Below, one piece after another: positions 47,346 through 58,549 of a DNA stretch of 64,000 nt. Every line of letters starts with the position of its first letter. Positions within the stretch are counted from its first letter, which is position 1. The notes under the pieces are model-generated. The model was not told where the DNA came from. It did no database searches and saw only the letters and a program-made list of their open reading frames with translations. A program made the position numbers and the translations under genes. Where the stretch lies: the NCBI GenBank assembly GCA_963169105.1, contig OY720639.1, positions 124,331,117-124,395,116 on the forward strand, given 5' to 3'. Origin of the DNA: Ceriagrion tenellum. Its lineage: Eukaryota; Arthropoda; Insecta; Odonata; Coenagrionidae.

Positions 47346-48317
47346 ACTGGTAGGAGTAAAATACTGGAGTCATTATGAAGTATTTCCATGTTTGAATATT
47401 CCTGTTTCACATAATAATTAATATTTCCTTTACCTTATCAGTGCATTTAAGGGATTTTTATCTCACAACAATTCAGAATTAACACGAATAGGTTGAAGCA
47501 TGTTAGCTCCAACGTTTTAGCTACCTGCCCATTGCAAGAAGAAAGGGACGAAGAGTGAAATACTTTTCAGCGATAACATGTTGTTCTGCTTTGGACTAAA
47601 CGTGTGATCAAGATGAAAGAATAAGTGAGTATTCTATCGTACGAAAAATAGAGTATTAGCTGGTATAGGAATTTTGGAAGGCAAATATGATGTAATCGCG
47701 ACGTCATCATTGATGAGCAGTGGCCGACACATTTTCCAAAATGTTTTTGAGGTCTCGTTATACGATGATATTCTATGTTAAAGGCTAATTATTCCATTAT
47801 TAAACGTTAATTATCTCGACATTTTTATCTTGAACTATTTTTATTTGACATTCTACCATAAGGAAATGATTTACCGCGATACCGCTGTGATCTTTATGAA
47901 TCAATATATGCCTATGGTCACAAGCTTGGCCTTGGCGCAATATCTAGGTCTTCTCCATCAAGCATGTTACTTTCACAGGCAGCGTTACGTTCACAACTCA
48001 ATCAAGATGCACTCTGAGAGTCTTGTCATTCATTGTAATGTGTCTGCTGGTTGCACCGTCTTTATCATGTGACTCCTCAATTTGAATTTAATGATTCTTT
48101 TGAAGTCGCTCTGTGGAGCCTCTTGAAAAATCACTCGCAAGTCAGAAACCTTATACCATGCAAATACGACCATGTTTAGATACATATCAGATGGCTTTAG
48201 TTTTAAGAACGTAATGTGTTGAGGAGAGCCGAGAGCTCTCTTTGGAAGGTAATACACATGCGATGTAATCTGCGCTCTAACCTTTGAAATGGAATAAGTC
48301 GGTTGATGATTAATCCA

Positions 48318-48400
48318 TGTCAACATACTGCCCTGTGAGCCGCCGCATGGGCGTGTGGGATTGGCATTAGGGTGTTAAGATACCAGCCGTATAAAGGTTT
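48318..48400 (-). repeat. degenerate CR1-like 3'-end fragment
   Basis: CTGTGAGCCGCCGCATGGGC and GTGTGGGATTGG on the plus strand resemble the reverse complement of insect CR1-like LINE 3' ends, as at 6.6 kb. It is followed by the segment shared with 47.3 kb. Confidence 0.35.
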
Positions 48401-48669
48401 TCATAGTGAGGTGGAATTCTGATATGTGTTTTGGGAGTGTTGGGCGCTTAAAGTGGAGCTCAGGTTTTATTTTGGCGTCTTATTGTGCGTGAGGAGGACA
48501 TATATTTGTCTCTGTCTATTCGGCAGGTGTTTCGGCTCACGCCGCAGGATTACAACTTCCGCCCCGGTCTGCAAGCTTTCGCTTATACCCGGGGACAAGG
48601 AAGAGGTGGGAGGAAACGATGGGAAGGGAAGGTTAGCAAAACTGCAGCCCCTTCGAGGCCGACACCAAT

Positions 48670-48713
48670 GAGGCGGATTGAGGTCAAAAGGACCTCAATT
48701 GGGCCTCCGCCTC
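48670..48713. repeat. two-part perfect hairpin
   Basis: GAGGCGGA + TTGAGGTC, a 5-nt loop AAAAG, then GACCTCAA, a 7-nt bulge and TCCGCCTC. Both 8-bp segments pair perfectly. Function unknown; it lies in a CpG-containing GC-rich patch (48,500-48,780). Confidence 0.75.
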
Positions 48714-48839
48714 CCCGAAGTGCTCGTATTAGTTTGGTTACCCAAACAACAGAGACGAGCGGCCGTGTATCTCTCTTATTCTATCGCTTCTATCGCACCT
48801 AGAGATGTAGTGCGGCGTTAAAATGATATTTTCTATGTC

Positions 48840-49340
48840 ACAAAAACTCGCCAATTCTGAATTTTTCAAGCAATCATAGACTAGAAAGTAGCTTCCGAGT
48901 CCTTAGTGGCTCCAAACTTAATCCCTCTAAACGCTGTGAAACACTATATGTTTGCTCGTAGCAGTTGTTAACGAAGCGCGCAGCTTTCCTTCGTATTCGA
49001 TAAATTTTTCGGAATTAATATTTTTGTGCAGAGTTCCAAATGCTCGTGACGTATTCCTGTTGTGGCCTAACTAGAGCGAAGTAGAACCTCTCACTTTTTC
49101 CTCGGAGGACATTTCTACTGTACTACGGTATAGTTTTTGATATAGGGCAGATTTTTTTCCTCTCAGTTCTGCTATGTATCATATTGCATTGCTTCTTCCA
49201 GCCTAGAACTTAGCTCTTCCCTCAGATCTGTAGTACGATATTCTCTCTTTGCTGGTAGCAGTTTTTACCTACGTGTTTTCCCGCGTGAAATTCTTGGATT
49301 TATTTTTATCTAACGCCGAATATCCAAGGACGTTTCAATT
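48840..49340 (-). mobile_element. CR1-like LINE reverse transcriptase remnant (C-terminal part)
   Basis: The minus strand reads, with stops and shifts, RFYFALVRPQQEYVTSIWNS (about 49,090-49,030), RKAARFVNN and SVSQRLEGLSLEPLRTRKLL. This is the familiar Y-x-A-L-V-R-P-x-L-E-Y-A-x-x-V-W block followed by I-Q-R-R-A-A-R-F and the leucine-rich stretch at the end of CR1/Jockey-group reverse transcriptases. Upstream, DKNKSKNFTRENT near 49,310 may be the LGVTID..L.F block. Catalytic boxes are gone. Confidence 0.65.
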
Positions 49341-49349
49341 TTCAATGCT

Positions 49350-51090
49350 TGAGTTAATTTTTCTGAGTAGGTAAACATTTCCGCTCGCGAACCATATCTG
49401 TGTGTAACTACTCCATCGTGAATCACTTTTTTTGCTTCTTCATCTCACTTTCGCGACTCTGGTGGTGACATAGTAAGGAAGAAACGAGATGGAACAATAT
49501 GTTATGGTACGGAAAATTATCTCCCACTGTTCGTGTGGTAACATTTTCGCTTTCCATCTTTCGTTGGATCAGAACGTTTGAAAGTGTTATGTTCATTTCC
49601 TCCCTTTTCTGTTCTTTGATACGTGAGCTTGAACTGAGAAAGCTATATACTTCGGCATTATATACCTTTTTTTGTGGCACAAGGGTCAGGGGTTTGGTTT
49701 CGCTGATCGGCTGAAGGAGAGTATTGAAGCCACCATCATGTGCGATTGAATGTGCGGATCAAAAACATCTGTTATTCAGGTTATTAATAAATTATCTCGG
49801 TATAAAAAGCGATAATTTTTCCAAAGAGACTGCCTAAGGTATTGAAGTTATGGAAAAGTGGCGCGCGATAGCCATGTTAGGTAGACCATTCTTCGAAAAG
49901 TGACAAAGGTATTCCTTTCGTGCACCAAGACGCCATCGTTTCCTCTACTTTAATCCGTGGTTCATTCAAATCTAACCGCCATGGTTCATCCACTTAAGAA
50001 ATCATATCTCTGCGTAAAGTGGCCAACTTAAGGAGATAAGTTAATGGATTTAGATGAGCCAGCATTCGCGTTATATTTTCAAGAGGCATTTTGAACGCCT
50101 CTATTTGTATCACATTCTCTTGTTCGACCGCATTAAGTTGCGCACTTAAGTTATGCCTCTATGTTCAGTGTGAGCCCTTATTCGGTTGTCATGGTTTCGA
50201 GACGCGGAGGACTGACTATTCTCCCTTCCGCCGAGCGGCGCTTTCTCATCCAGGTGCCGGCAGCGGCGTTAAGAGCGTTGATTTATTGCTGGGAGCCGAG
50301 GGAGAAGGCAAAATACTAAGAGCGATGATAGCGGAGCAAATGGTTTCTCGAGGACGAAACTGAATTCGTCTTTGTATTTGCATGTGTTGGCATAATGTTG
50401 ACGCCTCTTCTCTGCATTGTTGGGACAAGGGGAGTGGAAATAAATTATCTCCCTCTGGTCGTGTGATTAATTATCTTCGTTGTGCATCGTTTGTTGACTC
50501 GAAATGTTTGAGAGTCTTGTGTTCATTCTCTCCATTTTCAGTTCTTTATTTAGAAAGATTTCACGTAAAAGGCTACTTTTTCCGTTAACAATAGCTTCGT
50601 TTGTAGTGCACCGATCAAGAATTATGCTTTGCTTGTTGATTTAAGTTACTGGATAATTTTTTGATCATTCTTCATCATTTTGCTAACCTCTGTTTGCATT
50701 TTTAATTTGGAAGTGCTACTTTTCAATTCACATCCATTGAAAAGAAGGTATCTGGCGGTTGAATCAGAAGTTATTTCGGTCATTTTTTTCATCGTACAGG
50801 AAACAGAAACTGATTACACTATCAAATAGAAAATATATAAAAATTTTCTACAGTGAGATTAGATTGTAGGTCCCATGAGGTGGATCGGAGGTTAATTTTT
50901 ATCTAAGATATCTGATGCAATTTCAATTAATGATTCATGATTGGTATTTTGTCTGCGGGATTGCGGTTCATGCGAGGAGTTCGTGAATAAAACGACTTTC
51001 TCAACGTTTGATTCACCGACTGCTGTGATGTACCCACTGATCTGCTTCTGGATCTTTGCCACAGGAACAAGTAATTCGAGACAAGTTGTA
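49350..51090. other. non-coding stretch with a CpG patch at 50.2-50.4 kb
   Basis: At 50,235-50,363 an acceptor-like TTTCTCATCCAG precedes an open stretch reading GVKSVDLLLGAEGEGKIL to a TGA, an exon-like segment that I note but do not call. No other feature. Confidence 0.3.
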
Positions 51091-51101
51091 TTCGAATATA
51101 T

Positions 51102-51191
51102 GTTAAAAGGAGTTCTCAGTTAAAGTCTGTCAGTCTGAGTCAGGTAAAAGGAGTTAAAAGGAGTAAAAGGAGTTAAAAGGAGTGAAAGGAA
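51102..51191. repeat. short tandem repeat (TAAAAGGAGT)n
   Basis: The unit TAAAAGGAGT or TTAAAAGGAGT is repeated four to five times at 51,143-51,190, with one isolated copy at about 51,103. Unit lengths of 10 and 11 nt alternate. Confidence 0.8.
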
Positions 51192-51199
51192 TACTCGCC

Positions 51200-53740
51200 A
51201 TTGTATTTCTGAACATGTGATTTTTATGAATGTATTGAAGCATTTTCGTGGCGGTATTATTCTATCTTCATCATAAGGAAAATTTCACTAGAAATCTTTG
51301 TATTGTATTTGACTTCGATGTTTTTAACTCGCGACATTTGTGTTCGGTAAAGAAGACAAGTCGCGGTACTTAAATTCTACGGTTAAGTCTTCTATGCTTG
51401 TCTCTCTGTTATGATCTGCAAAATCAACAAACAATAAGGGATAGTTTGCGTCTTTGAAATTTGCTTTTATTGGTTGTTTTAAAAGTATTAACTCACCTAA
51501 TATATTCTGAGTTCTTGTGGTTTATGAACAAATATACCTGGTTGTTAAATGCTGTTTGAAATGCAACCATATGTGTGTCTCATGATCCAATGTGCTGCAG
51601 GGGTATAATGCACCGTAATTTACTCATTCAAGGGTGTGCTGAAGCTTTCTCATGAACACAATCCGTTAACAAAATCACTTTGCTATTTCATAGAGTTTTA
51701 GGGTTTTTAGGATATTTATCCTGGCATTTCACATTTGATTCATGTTATTTATGACGATTTTTCGTATTAGACTATTGGCACGAGTGGTAAACTTTTACAA
51801 TTCCATTCAAGAGTTCCTATAAGATGAATAAATTTGATTATTTTAAGTAATAATTATTTAAATATACCTGCAAAAGTCAAATAATCAAGAATCTCTCAAA
51901 AGCCAAGTGCTATTAAATTTACCATCCTAAGATGTTACCATGAACTTTTTTTGTAATATGAGGCATATTACAAATATGCCTCAAATTTGACGCTACGATT
52001 GTCGCTCAAACGCCTATACTCTTGGGCCAAAGTAGGTGCTAGTGAGGCATTTTAGTAACTTTAATTACGTTTTACTATGTATTATCTTTGTAAGGGAAAA
52101 ATGTTTGTTGTTGTTATACTTGAAAGAATAACATAGGAAAAACTAGAAGAGCTCTCAAATAAAACTAAAACATGCTTTTGTTAAACATTGATATCGTAAT
52201 GACTTCTAAGGATTTTATCATTATTGTAAATTCTCCCTGTAAACAGTAACGATATATTATAGGAGATAACACAAGGGTTTATGATGTTATACGTGGATAT
52301 TTTTAAAGAATACTTATTTAAATATGATTGAAGTGAAATTAGTAGCTTTTGAATTCGTATAATTTCCCTGTTGCAGTGATTTTTAAGCTATGATATAAGC
52401 TATGATAAGAAGATAAGATAATGGGCCGCAAATATCTTATAACATTCAATTTAAATTGAAATTATAGCGTTCCTTTGCATTTAAACTATGTACTAAGATC
52501 ACCTTTCATTCGTGTCTTGATAAGCATCAACATTGTGAAGATTAAATATTTATATTCCGTAATCGATTTATTTTAACTACACTGCTATTTTCTCCGCGTC
52601 ATATTTTAAATTGTTTGAATAACCAGCCTCAAATAATTTTGAATATAAATATATTTTTCTAATGAAGTCGCTAAAATTAATATTCTGCCAGAAGATATTT
52701 ACTTTCATCTTAAATGGAAATTTATCGTCCGCTAAACTGTTATTACTAGATTTAACTGCAATCTCGGTGTATTTTATGAAGGGATTTGATGTTAATATTT
52801 TTATTTTGCATCAACACTTGTAACACAATTTTCTGAGCTTTTATTGTTTCGTTCAATAATCGAATAATTGGGCGGATTTTTATGTTCGGAATTATTCTGC
52901 TGGCCCATAAAAAGAGGATTTCGCATTTTGAAATGTTAACGGATTATCTGAAGAAATCTAATGCTCAAAACTGCTTTTGATGGCCCGGATTTTTTTCCAT
53001 TATTTCATGGAACTGTCAACCAGCGTCACTTATTTGAAAGTAAAAATTACCAACAATCACATTTAGTAAATTAATTATAGTGGCTTCAAAATTCCTCTGG
53101 TTAAATCATATTTTAAAAGCTTCCTGTGTAAAATTTTAATGGGAATTTTTGAATGTTTTGTACCCATTATCGTGGAAACTGAGATGAAAATGCACCGTTC
53201 TTATTGATATGACTTTCATCAACTGAGTAACTCTATTGGGGATTTTAGTCCGCATTTATGAACTAATCTTACAACAGTTCCTGCCCAATCAACTAGCGTG
53301 GAAGAGGGGTATCATAATGAAGTGAAGTACGAACAAAGACCGCGAAAACGTTCAAACAATTATCTGATTCTGATATTAAAATTAAGTTGCCATCTGATAG
53401 GCCTAATTTTTGTTTCTAACTGTTGTTCAACTTGTTTAAATCTGAGCGTATCAATGCATGATTTTTCCTGTAATTGGGATTTTAATACGCTCAATTACAA
53501 AACTGAGGTAAATGTTTTCCAGTTCATTTGCATGATGAAAGAAAAAAAATATTGCATAGCTTCTTGTTTGTTTATGCTCAGGTCCAAAGCTAAATATGGC
53601 TAGCTTATAATAAATAGCAGCGCAGTTATATTTGAATAATAAGTGAGATTAATTCTACAATTTAAAACTATAAATGCCTAACAAAAAATTAAGGTTTATG
53701 CGTGAAATCTCTTGGAGTCAGATTATGAATTTTTGAAATG
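51200..53740. other. AT-rich stretch, nothing recognised except a hairpin
   Basis: A perfect 10-bp inverted repeat TGAGGCATAT / ATATGCCTCA with a 5-nt loop lies at 51,959-51,983. No gene features; the frame 53,298-53,603 has no motif. Confidence 0.45.
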
Positions 53741-54380
53741 AAAGCACTCATAAAGACTTTCTTCCTCTTTTGCGGTTTCCATCCACCATTCCTTCCGGTA
53801 TACCTTGTAACAAATATTTCCTTCTCAGTACATGTCCCATGCAGTTCTTATTCCTATCTTCAATGGGCTTAAAGAGCTTTCTTCATTCTTTTATTCTCTC
53901 CAACACCGCTTCATTCCTAACTCTATCTGACCACTTGATGTGAAGCACTTTCCTCCCTCCCTTTTCCCATATCCACATTTCTAGACTCTCTAGCCTCTTT
54001 CTCTAATCTTACCCGGTGTGAAACCCGAGAAACTTTCACCAGTATAATTCGCCGTGAAAATCTAAAATCATCTAATTGTTCTTATTTTTCGTCTACCTAT
54101 GCTTACTCCTTTACCTTCTTTCCAACAATTCTAAACCATTTCCTCTATATAGATGGTAAAAAGTGTTGGAGATAAACTAACCTTGCCTCACACCTCTTCC
54201 AACTTCAAACCACTCCGTTCTGCTGCTTCCTACTCTCATATCTGCTTGCTGTTTCATATACAGTCCACTTATCAGTCCTCTCTCCCTCCAATCAACTCCC
54301 TTCCTCTTCGATATGCCAAATAGTTTTTCCCACACCAGACAATCAAAGGCCTTTTCAGAGTCTATGAAGCAAAGGAAAAC

Positions 54381-54860
54381 TCATCGAACTTTTTCCAAGT
54401 ATCTTTCCACAATTGATCTAACAACTCCAATTGCATCCCTAGTCCCCATTCCCTTCCTAAACCCATACTGCTCTTCAGCGGTGTTTTCTTCCATTATTTT
54501 TGTCATTCTCCTATTAATCACTCTCTGGAGAATTATTGCTGCATGAGCGACTAAACTGATTGTTCGATGTTCTTCACAACTCTTAGTTCCCTGCTTCTTT
54601 GCCAGTGGAATCATTTCGGTTCTTGTAAAGTCTTCAGGCCATTCTCCACTCTTGTATATGATGTTACATATTGCTGTTATTTTCTGCAGTCGCTCTTCTT
54701 TTAAGCATAGGCATCTCATCTATTCCTGCTGCTTTGCTATTCTTCATATCTTTCATAGCTCCTCTTAGCTCCCCTATTATACTTTCTTTCCTGTTGTCCA
54801 CTTCTATATCCTCTTCCACTTCTATGGCTATAGCTTTTGGCTTTTCCTTTGCTTTATAAG
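54381..54860 (-). pseudogene. reverse transcriptase N-terminal blocks of the broken RTE-like LINE
   Basis: The open frame 54,719-54,381 reads NIIYKSGEWPEDFTRTEMIP (block 1), SCEEHRTISLVAHAA (block 2) and EEQYGFRKGMGTRDAIGVVR (block 3). Just before it, in another frame, NSKAAGIDEMP is the usual KAAGxDxI block. FDSEKAFDC-type sequence follows in a shifted frame near 54,340. The catalytic DD box is absent from the element. Confidence 0.85.
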
Positions 54861-55399
54861 GCTCCTCTATATATTCATTCCATCTGCCTAGTATTTACCT
54901 GTCCTCATTAAGTACTTTTCTTTTCTTGTCCTATATCTCGTTAGAGTACACCCTTCTCTTTCCCCTGTCCATTGTGATACTTCTTACCTTTTTGTACAAA
55001 AGATCATGCCTTCCCATTCTACTCAGCTGCTCTATCTCCTTACATTCCTCGTTTTACCACTCTTCTCTTGCTTTATCTGTTTCTTTTCTCAGCTCCTTGT
55101 TCAGTCTTTTGTAATTTCTCCTACTCTCCTCAATGTTTTTCCTTTTGAACTTCCTTCTTTCCTCCATTTTATCAATCATATTTTGGGTAATCCACGGCTT
55201 TTTTTCCCTCTTTCCTTTTCTGTAGCCTATAGTTTTTTATGCAAACTATTTTCATACCCAGCATTATCCTTTTCCCCTTGGCTTCACTGTATTTTTCCAG
55301 TGATGTTTTTGAGCTTTTCATTTCTCTTTTCATCTCCAGCCCAAATTCTTCACTATCCAAGGTCTTTAGTCTTCCCGTATCTAACTTCTCGCTGCTAAC

Positions 55400-56150
55400 T
55401 TTACCCTTTTCAGCCTGACTTCCACCACTGCCAACTACATGATAACTTCCTATGTCTGCCCCAGATAGACCACAAGCCTTCTTTACTCCATTTCTGTACC
55501 TTTCATCTATCGTTATAAAGTCTATTTCTTTCCGGATTTTATCTTTTGGCGACTTCCAAGTGTATAGCCTTCTCCTGTGGTTCTCAAACCATGTGCTGGT
55601 AATTGATAGTTTTCTTTCTCAACATAACTCAATTAACCTATCACCTCTCTCATTTCTATGCCCTAATCCAAAATTCCCAACCACCCCTTCAACCTCTTTT
55701 GTTTCTACACTGGTATTTCAATGCCCCATCACGATATGGCAGCAGCCATTGCCTTCTTCCTTCAGTATTTCTTCTATCTTTCCATACACACCTTCCACCT
55801 CCTCATCATCGTGATCTCTGGTAGGCATATACACCTGGATAACGAGAAAACTCTTTGGTATTCCACCTATCTTTTATGCTATCACTTTATCACAGCCATG
55901 TATTACTTTGGTTGTAAAAGTCTTCATTCTCTCATTTACAAGAAACCCAACTCCATTTCTTCCTCTTTTGTTACCACTGAAATAAAATGTACTATCGTCA
56001 CAATTCTTCTGACCAGATCCTGCCCATCTCACATCACTCACTCCTATTTAGTCCACGTTGTTCTTGGCCATCTTTATTCTTAAGTCTTCCAACTTCTCCT
56101 CTTTTAAAAGATTCCTTAAATTCCATGTCCCCACTCTGAGCCTTTTACTT
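55400..56150 (-). pseudogene. APE-type endonuclease relic of the RTE-like LINE
   Basis: With several in-frame stops the minus strand reads NLRNLLKEEKLEDLRIKMAK, IGVSDVRWAGSGQ, STFYFSGNKRGRNGVGFLVN, FLVIQVYMPTRDHDDEEVE, SITSTWFENHRRRLYTWKSP, EIDFITIDERYRNGVKKACG and GADIGSYHVV. These are the blocks of an apurinic-type endonuclease that nicks the target. Important residues are damaged: the usual GDFNA is GH-stop-NT, and the terminal S-D-H is S-Y-H. This domain precedes the reverse transcriptase, as in RTE elements. Confidence 0.85.
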
Positions 56151-56519
56151 GTCTCCCTCCGTTTTCCCTGGCTTGTATTCTTCGCCCACAGACTCCCCGG
56201 TTCCGCCCCCCCCCGGAGGTTCAACTGGGGATCTTAAAGAAGCCTCGGTTACTTTTCTCACCTCCTGCACCATTCTTGGGATACCTTGGGGTTTTTAATG
56301 GGGTGGTTTCCCTTTGACTTCCCCATCCTGATGCCATTGGTCCTGGTGGACTCATCCGCCTTTGGTGGCAATTTCTCATCACCTGGACAACAACATGTCC
56401 TGGCCCTCTACCCGCTCATCCGCCCTCTGAAAGAGGCCGTTGGCACTTGATAGAGGGATACTTCTTATCCCGGAAGTCCCTCGGTTGCCATATCCTCTTT
56501 AGTGAAAACATGTTGTACC

Positions 56520-57970
56520 ACGTGAAGGTGAGGCTGACATTTGAGTGGGAGAGACTATTTGAGTCGCATCCCAAACGTGACGTAAAAGAAATGACGTAAA
56601 ATTTGGTGACTAACTTGATGTTGAAATTAGAGTTAAATTGAAATATTATTTCTCCATTTTTTAGTTTTCGTCATCTTTTGACGTTATTGAACTCACTTCA
56701 TTCGGTCAGATAGAATTTTTTAGGGGCTTTAACTGCCGCATATCTCTCTGATATGGCAAATTGTTGCTGCAATGTCTTGACTGCCTCATGTTTCACAGTG
56801 CGGCGGTAGATGCAATATTGCCGGAAATTTTTAACTTTAATTATATCAGCCTTAGACTATATATTGCCTTGGTACGCCCTCAGTAACGCAAGTTGTCACG
56901 AGGGAAACTATGAGGCGGGCGACGTAAGATCCAGGATGTCAGCCGATATAGTATGAAGTATAATTCCTTCTGTATAAATAATTTGCGTCCTCAGTGTCTT
57001 TTATGTGACTTAGCGTGAGTGCAACTATCCTCAAGAAGAAGAAAATGTCATATTTTTCCTTGAAGGTTTCTTTCATTCAAAGTGATGAAACAAATAAAAC
57101 CAAGTTTCTTCTTCAGATAGTATTCAAATGTTGACCAGTAATGCGATCTTTTGCAATTTTTTCACCACCCCAAATCCTTTTCCTCAACTGTGAATTTATT
57201 ATGATACTTCTCTAGGTAAAGAGGTCCCTTCATGATTAATCCATGGATATTATGGCGATTTTAAACACTGTATGTGACATCCACAGAAGTAACGATTGTA
57301 GGCATGACTTCAGATATATTGCTATCTGCAGGACAACTTATTGATTACTCCGGTGTTCCTCCGAAAAAATTAGTTTAGTTACTCAGGTTCCTTAAGTTAC
57401 TTATAAATTTGAAGAAGTTATTAATTTGCCGAAGCCGCACAGAGCATGTTATTTTTTAATAAATCATTGCAAGAGCATTCACTAGCCTTATCTTTAAGTA
57501 GACGCCATCAACAATATTACCCAAACAAAAATTTAGCAACATAAGATTTACTCCTCCGGCAATTTATTTGTTGCTTCACGCTAATTCTCCCTTAAACTCA
57601 CTTGATCCGAATTTTTGCGGATGTTTCGCAATACTCTTTGTAAATCAATAGCCTCCTTCCGGGCAGAATATAAAATAATCTATTTGTCATGCAAGTTTGA
57701 ACAGCAGTCAATTAGTGCCGCAATCAGGTATTCCTGCCATCGAAGTGCGTCCTTAGAAATCGAAGTAACATTGTAACTCCTATCTCTACTCTTAAATTTA
57801 CAACTTCCTCATGTAAAGCCACCCTCACAGTGTCCAACGTCACGAAAAACAACCAGTTCTGGCCCGATAAGCATTCCAATGACCGACTTATCCTGGCACT
57901 CCTCTTAATTACTACAGAAAAATCCATATATTTCATTCAATGCAAATGACGATGTAAACTGATGATAATT
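56520..57970. other. AT-rich non-coding stretch, nothing recognised
   Basis: Begins with AACATGTTGTACCA (about 56,508), a 14-nt match to the 36 kb foldback arm, possibly a trace of a related element. No gene features. Confidence 0.35.
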
Positions 57971-57979
57971 TACTGTTAC

Positions 57980-58540
57980 CTCGTCTACCCCCCCAATCCT
58001 CCCAGATTTACTTGGCATCCTGGGTTGTTCTAAGGATCCTCCGTTGTGTTAAGCAGACTTTCTCTCTCCCGGTCCTCCGCTCTTTTTATATTTCCAGAGA
58101 GGAGATATCACGAGCTCCCCAAGTCTCATCTTACTCTTCCTCGTCCTTTATTTAATCCTCGCCCAATGGATTTCGTTGGAGTAAGAGATAAAGAGGCGGG
58201 CCAATTATCTTCCCACTCGCCCGATGCAAGGATTGCTGGCGGGGCGACTAGGGTCGGTCCTCGGGGATCGAGGGACTGGTAAAGGGACAAGGGGAGAGAG
58301 GGAAATCCTTAGGTCCATAAAAAAGAGAGAAGGGATTGGCACGAGAAGAGTGAAATGGGGGTGGGGACGGAGGAGGAGGTGGCTGGGATATTTATGACGT
58401 CACAGGGAATGATCATGGCAGTGTCCGTAATAAGCGGCTTGTATCTGCGGTGAATTATACCCCATTTAACTTTTATTAATGTTTGGCAAACGCTCTCTAG
58501 ATGGAGGTGGTAATAGCGGGCGGCCATTAAACATCAAAAG
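57980..58540. other. GC-rich island, pyrimidine- then purine-rich
   Basis: C/T-rich to about 58,150, then G/A-rich (GGGGATCGAGGGACTGG; GGGGGTGGGGACGGAGGAGG near 58,356). Frames on both strands follow composition. Confidence 0.4.
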
Positions 58541-58549
58541 TTATTTTTT

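Larger units (their letters stand above)
53745..56500 (-). mobile_element. near full-length RTE-like LINE, heavily broken
   Basis: Minus strand, in order: a GC-rich 5' part (56,500-56,160); an APE-type endonuclease relic (about 56,150-55,400); a charged linker (IEESRRNYKRLNKELRKET, about 55,150-55,050, then RWNEYIEEPYK near 54,880); reverse transcriptase blocks 1-3 (54,860-54,381); GVRQG then SPTLFTIYIEEMV near 54,200-54,145; and a C-terminal region (KWSDRVRNEAVLERIKE, then NCMGHVLRRKYLL, to about 53,760). The catalytic YADD and YLGS blocks are missing, so an internal deletion lies between about 54,140 and 54,000. Stops and frameshifts are frequent. The enzyme order and linker fit the RTE clade, of which BovB is the best known member. 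Confidence 0.88.

Noticed and set aside
55006..56083. Plus-strand frames of 120-130 codons
   Set aside because: Antisense of the RTE-like LINE endonuclease and linker.
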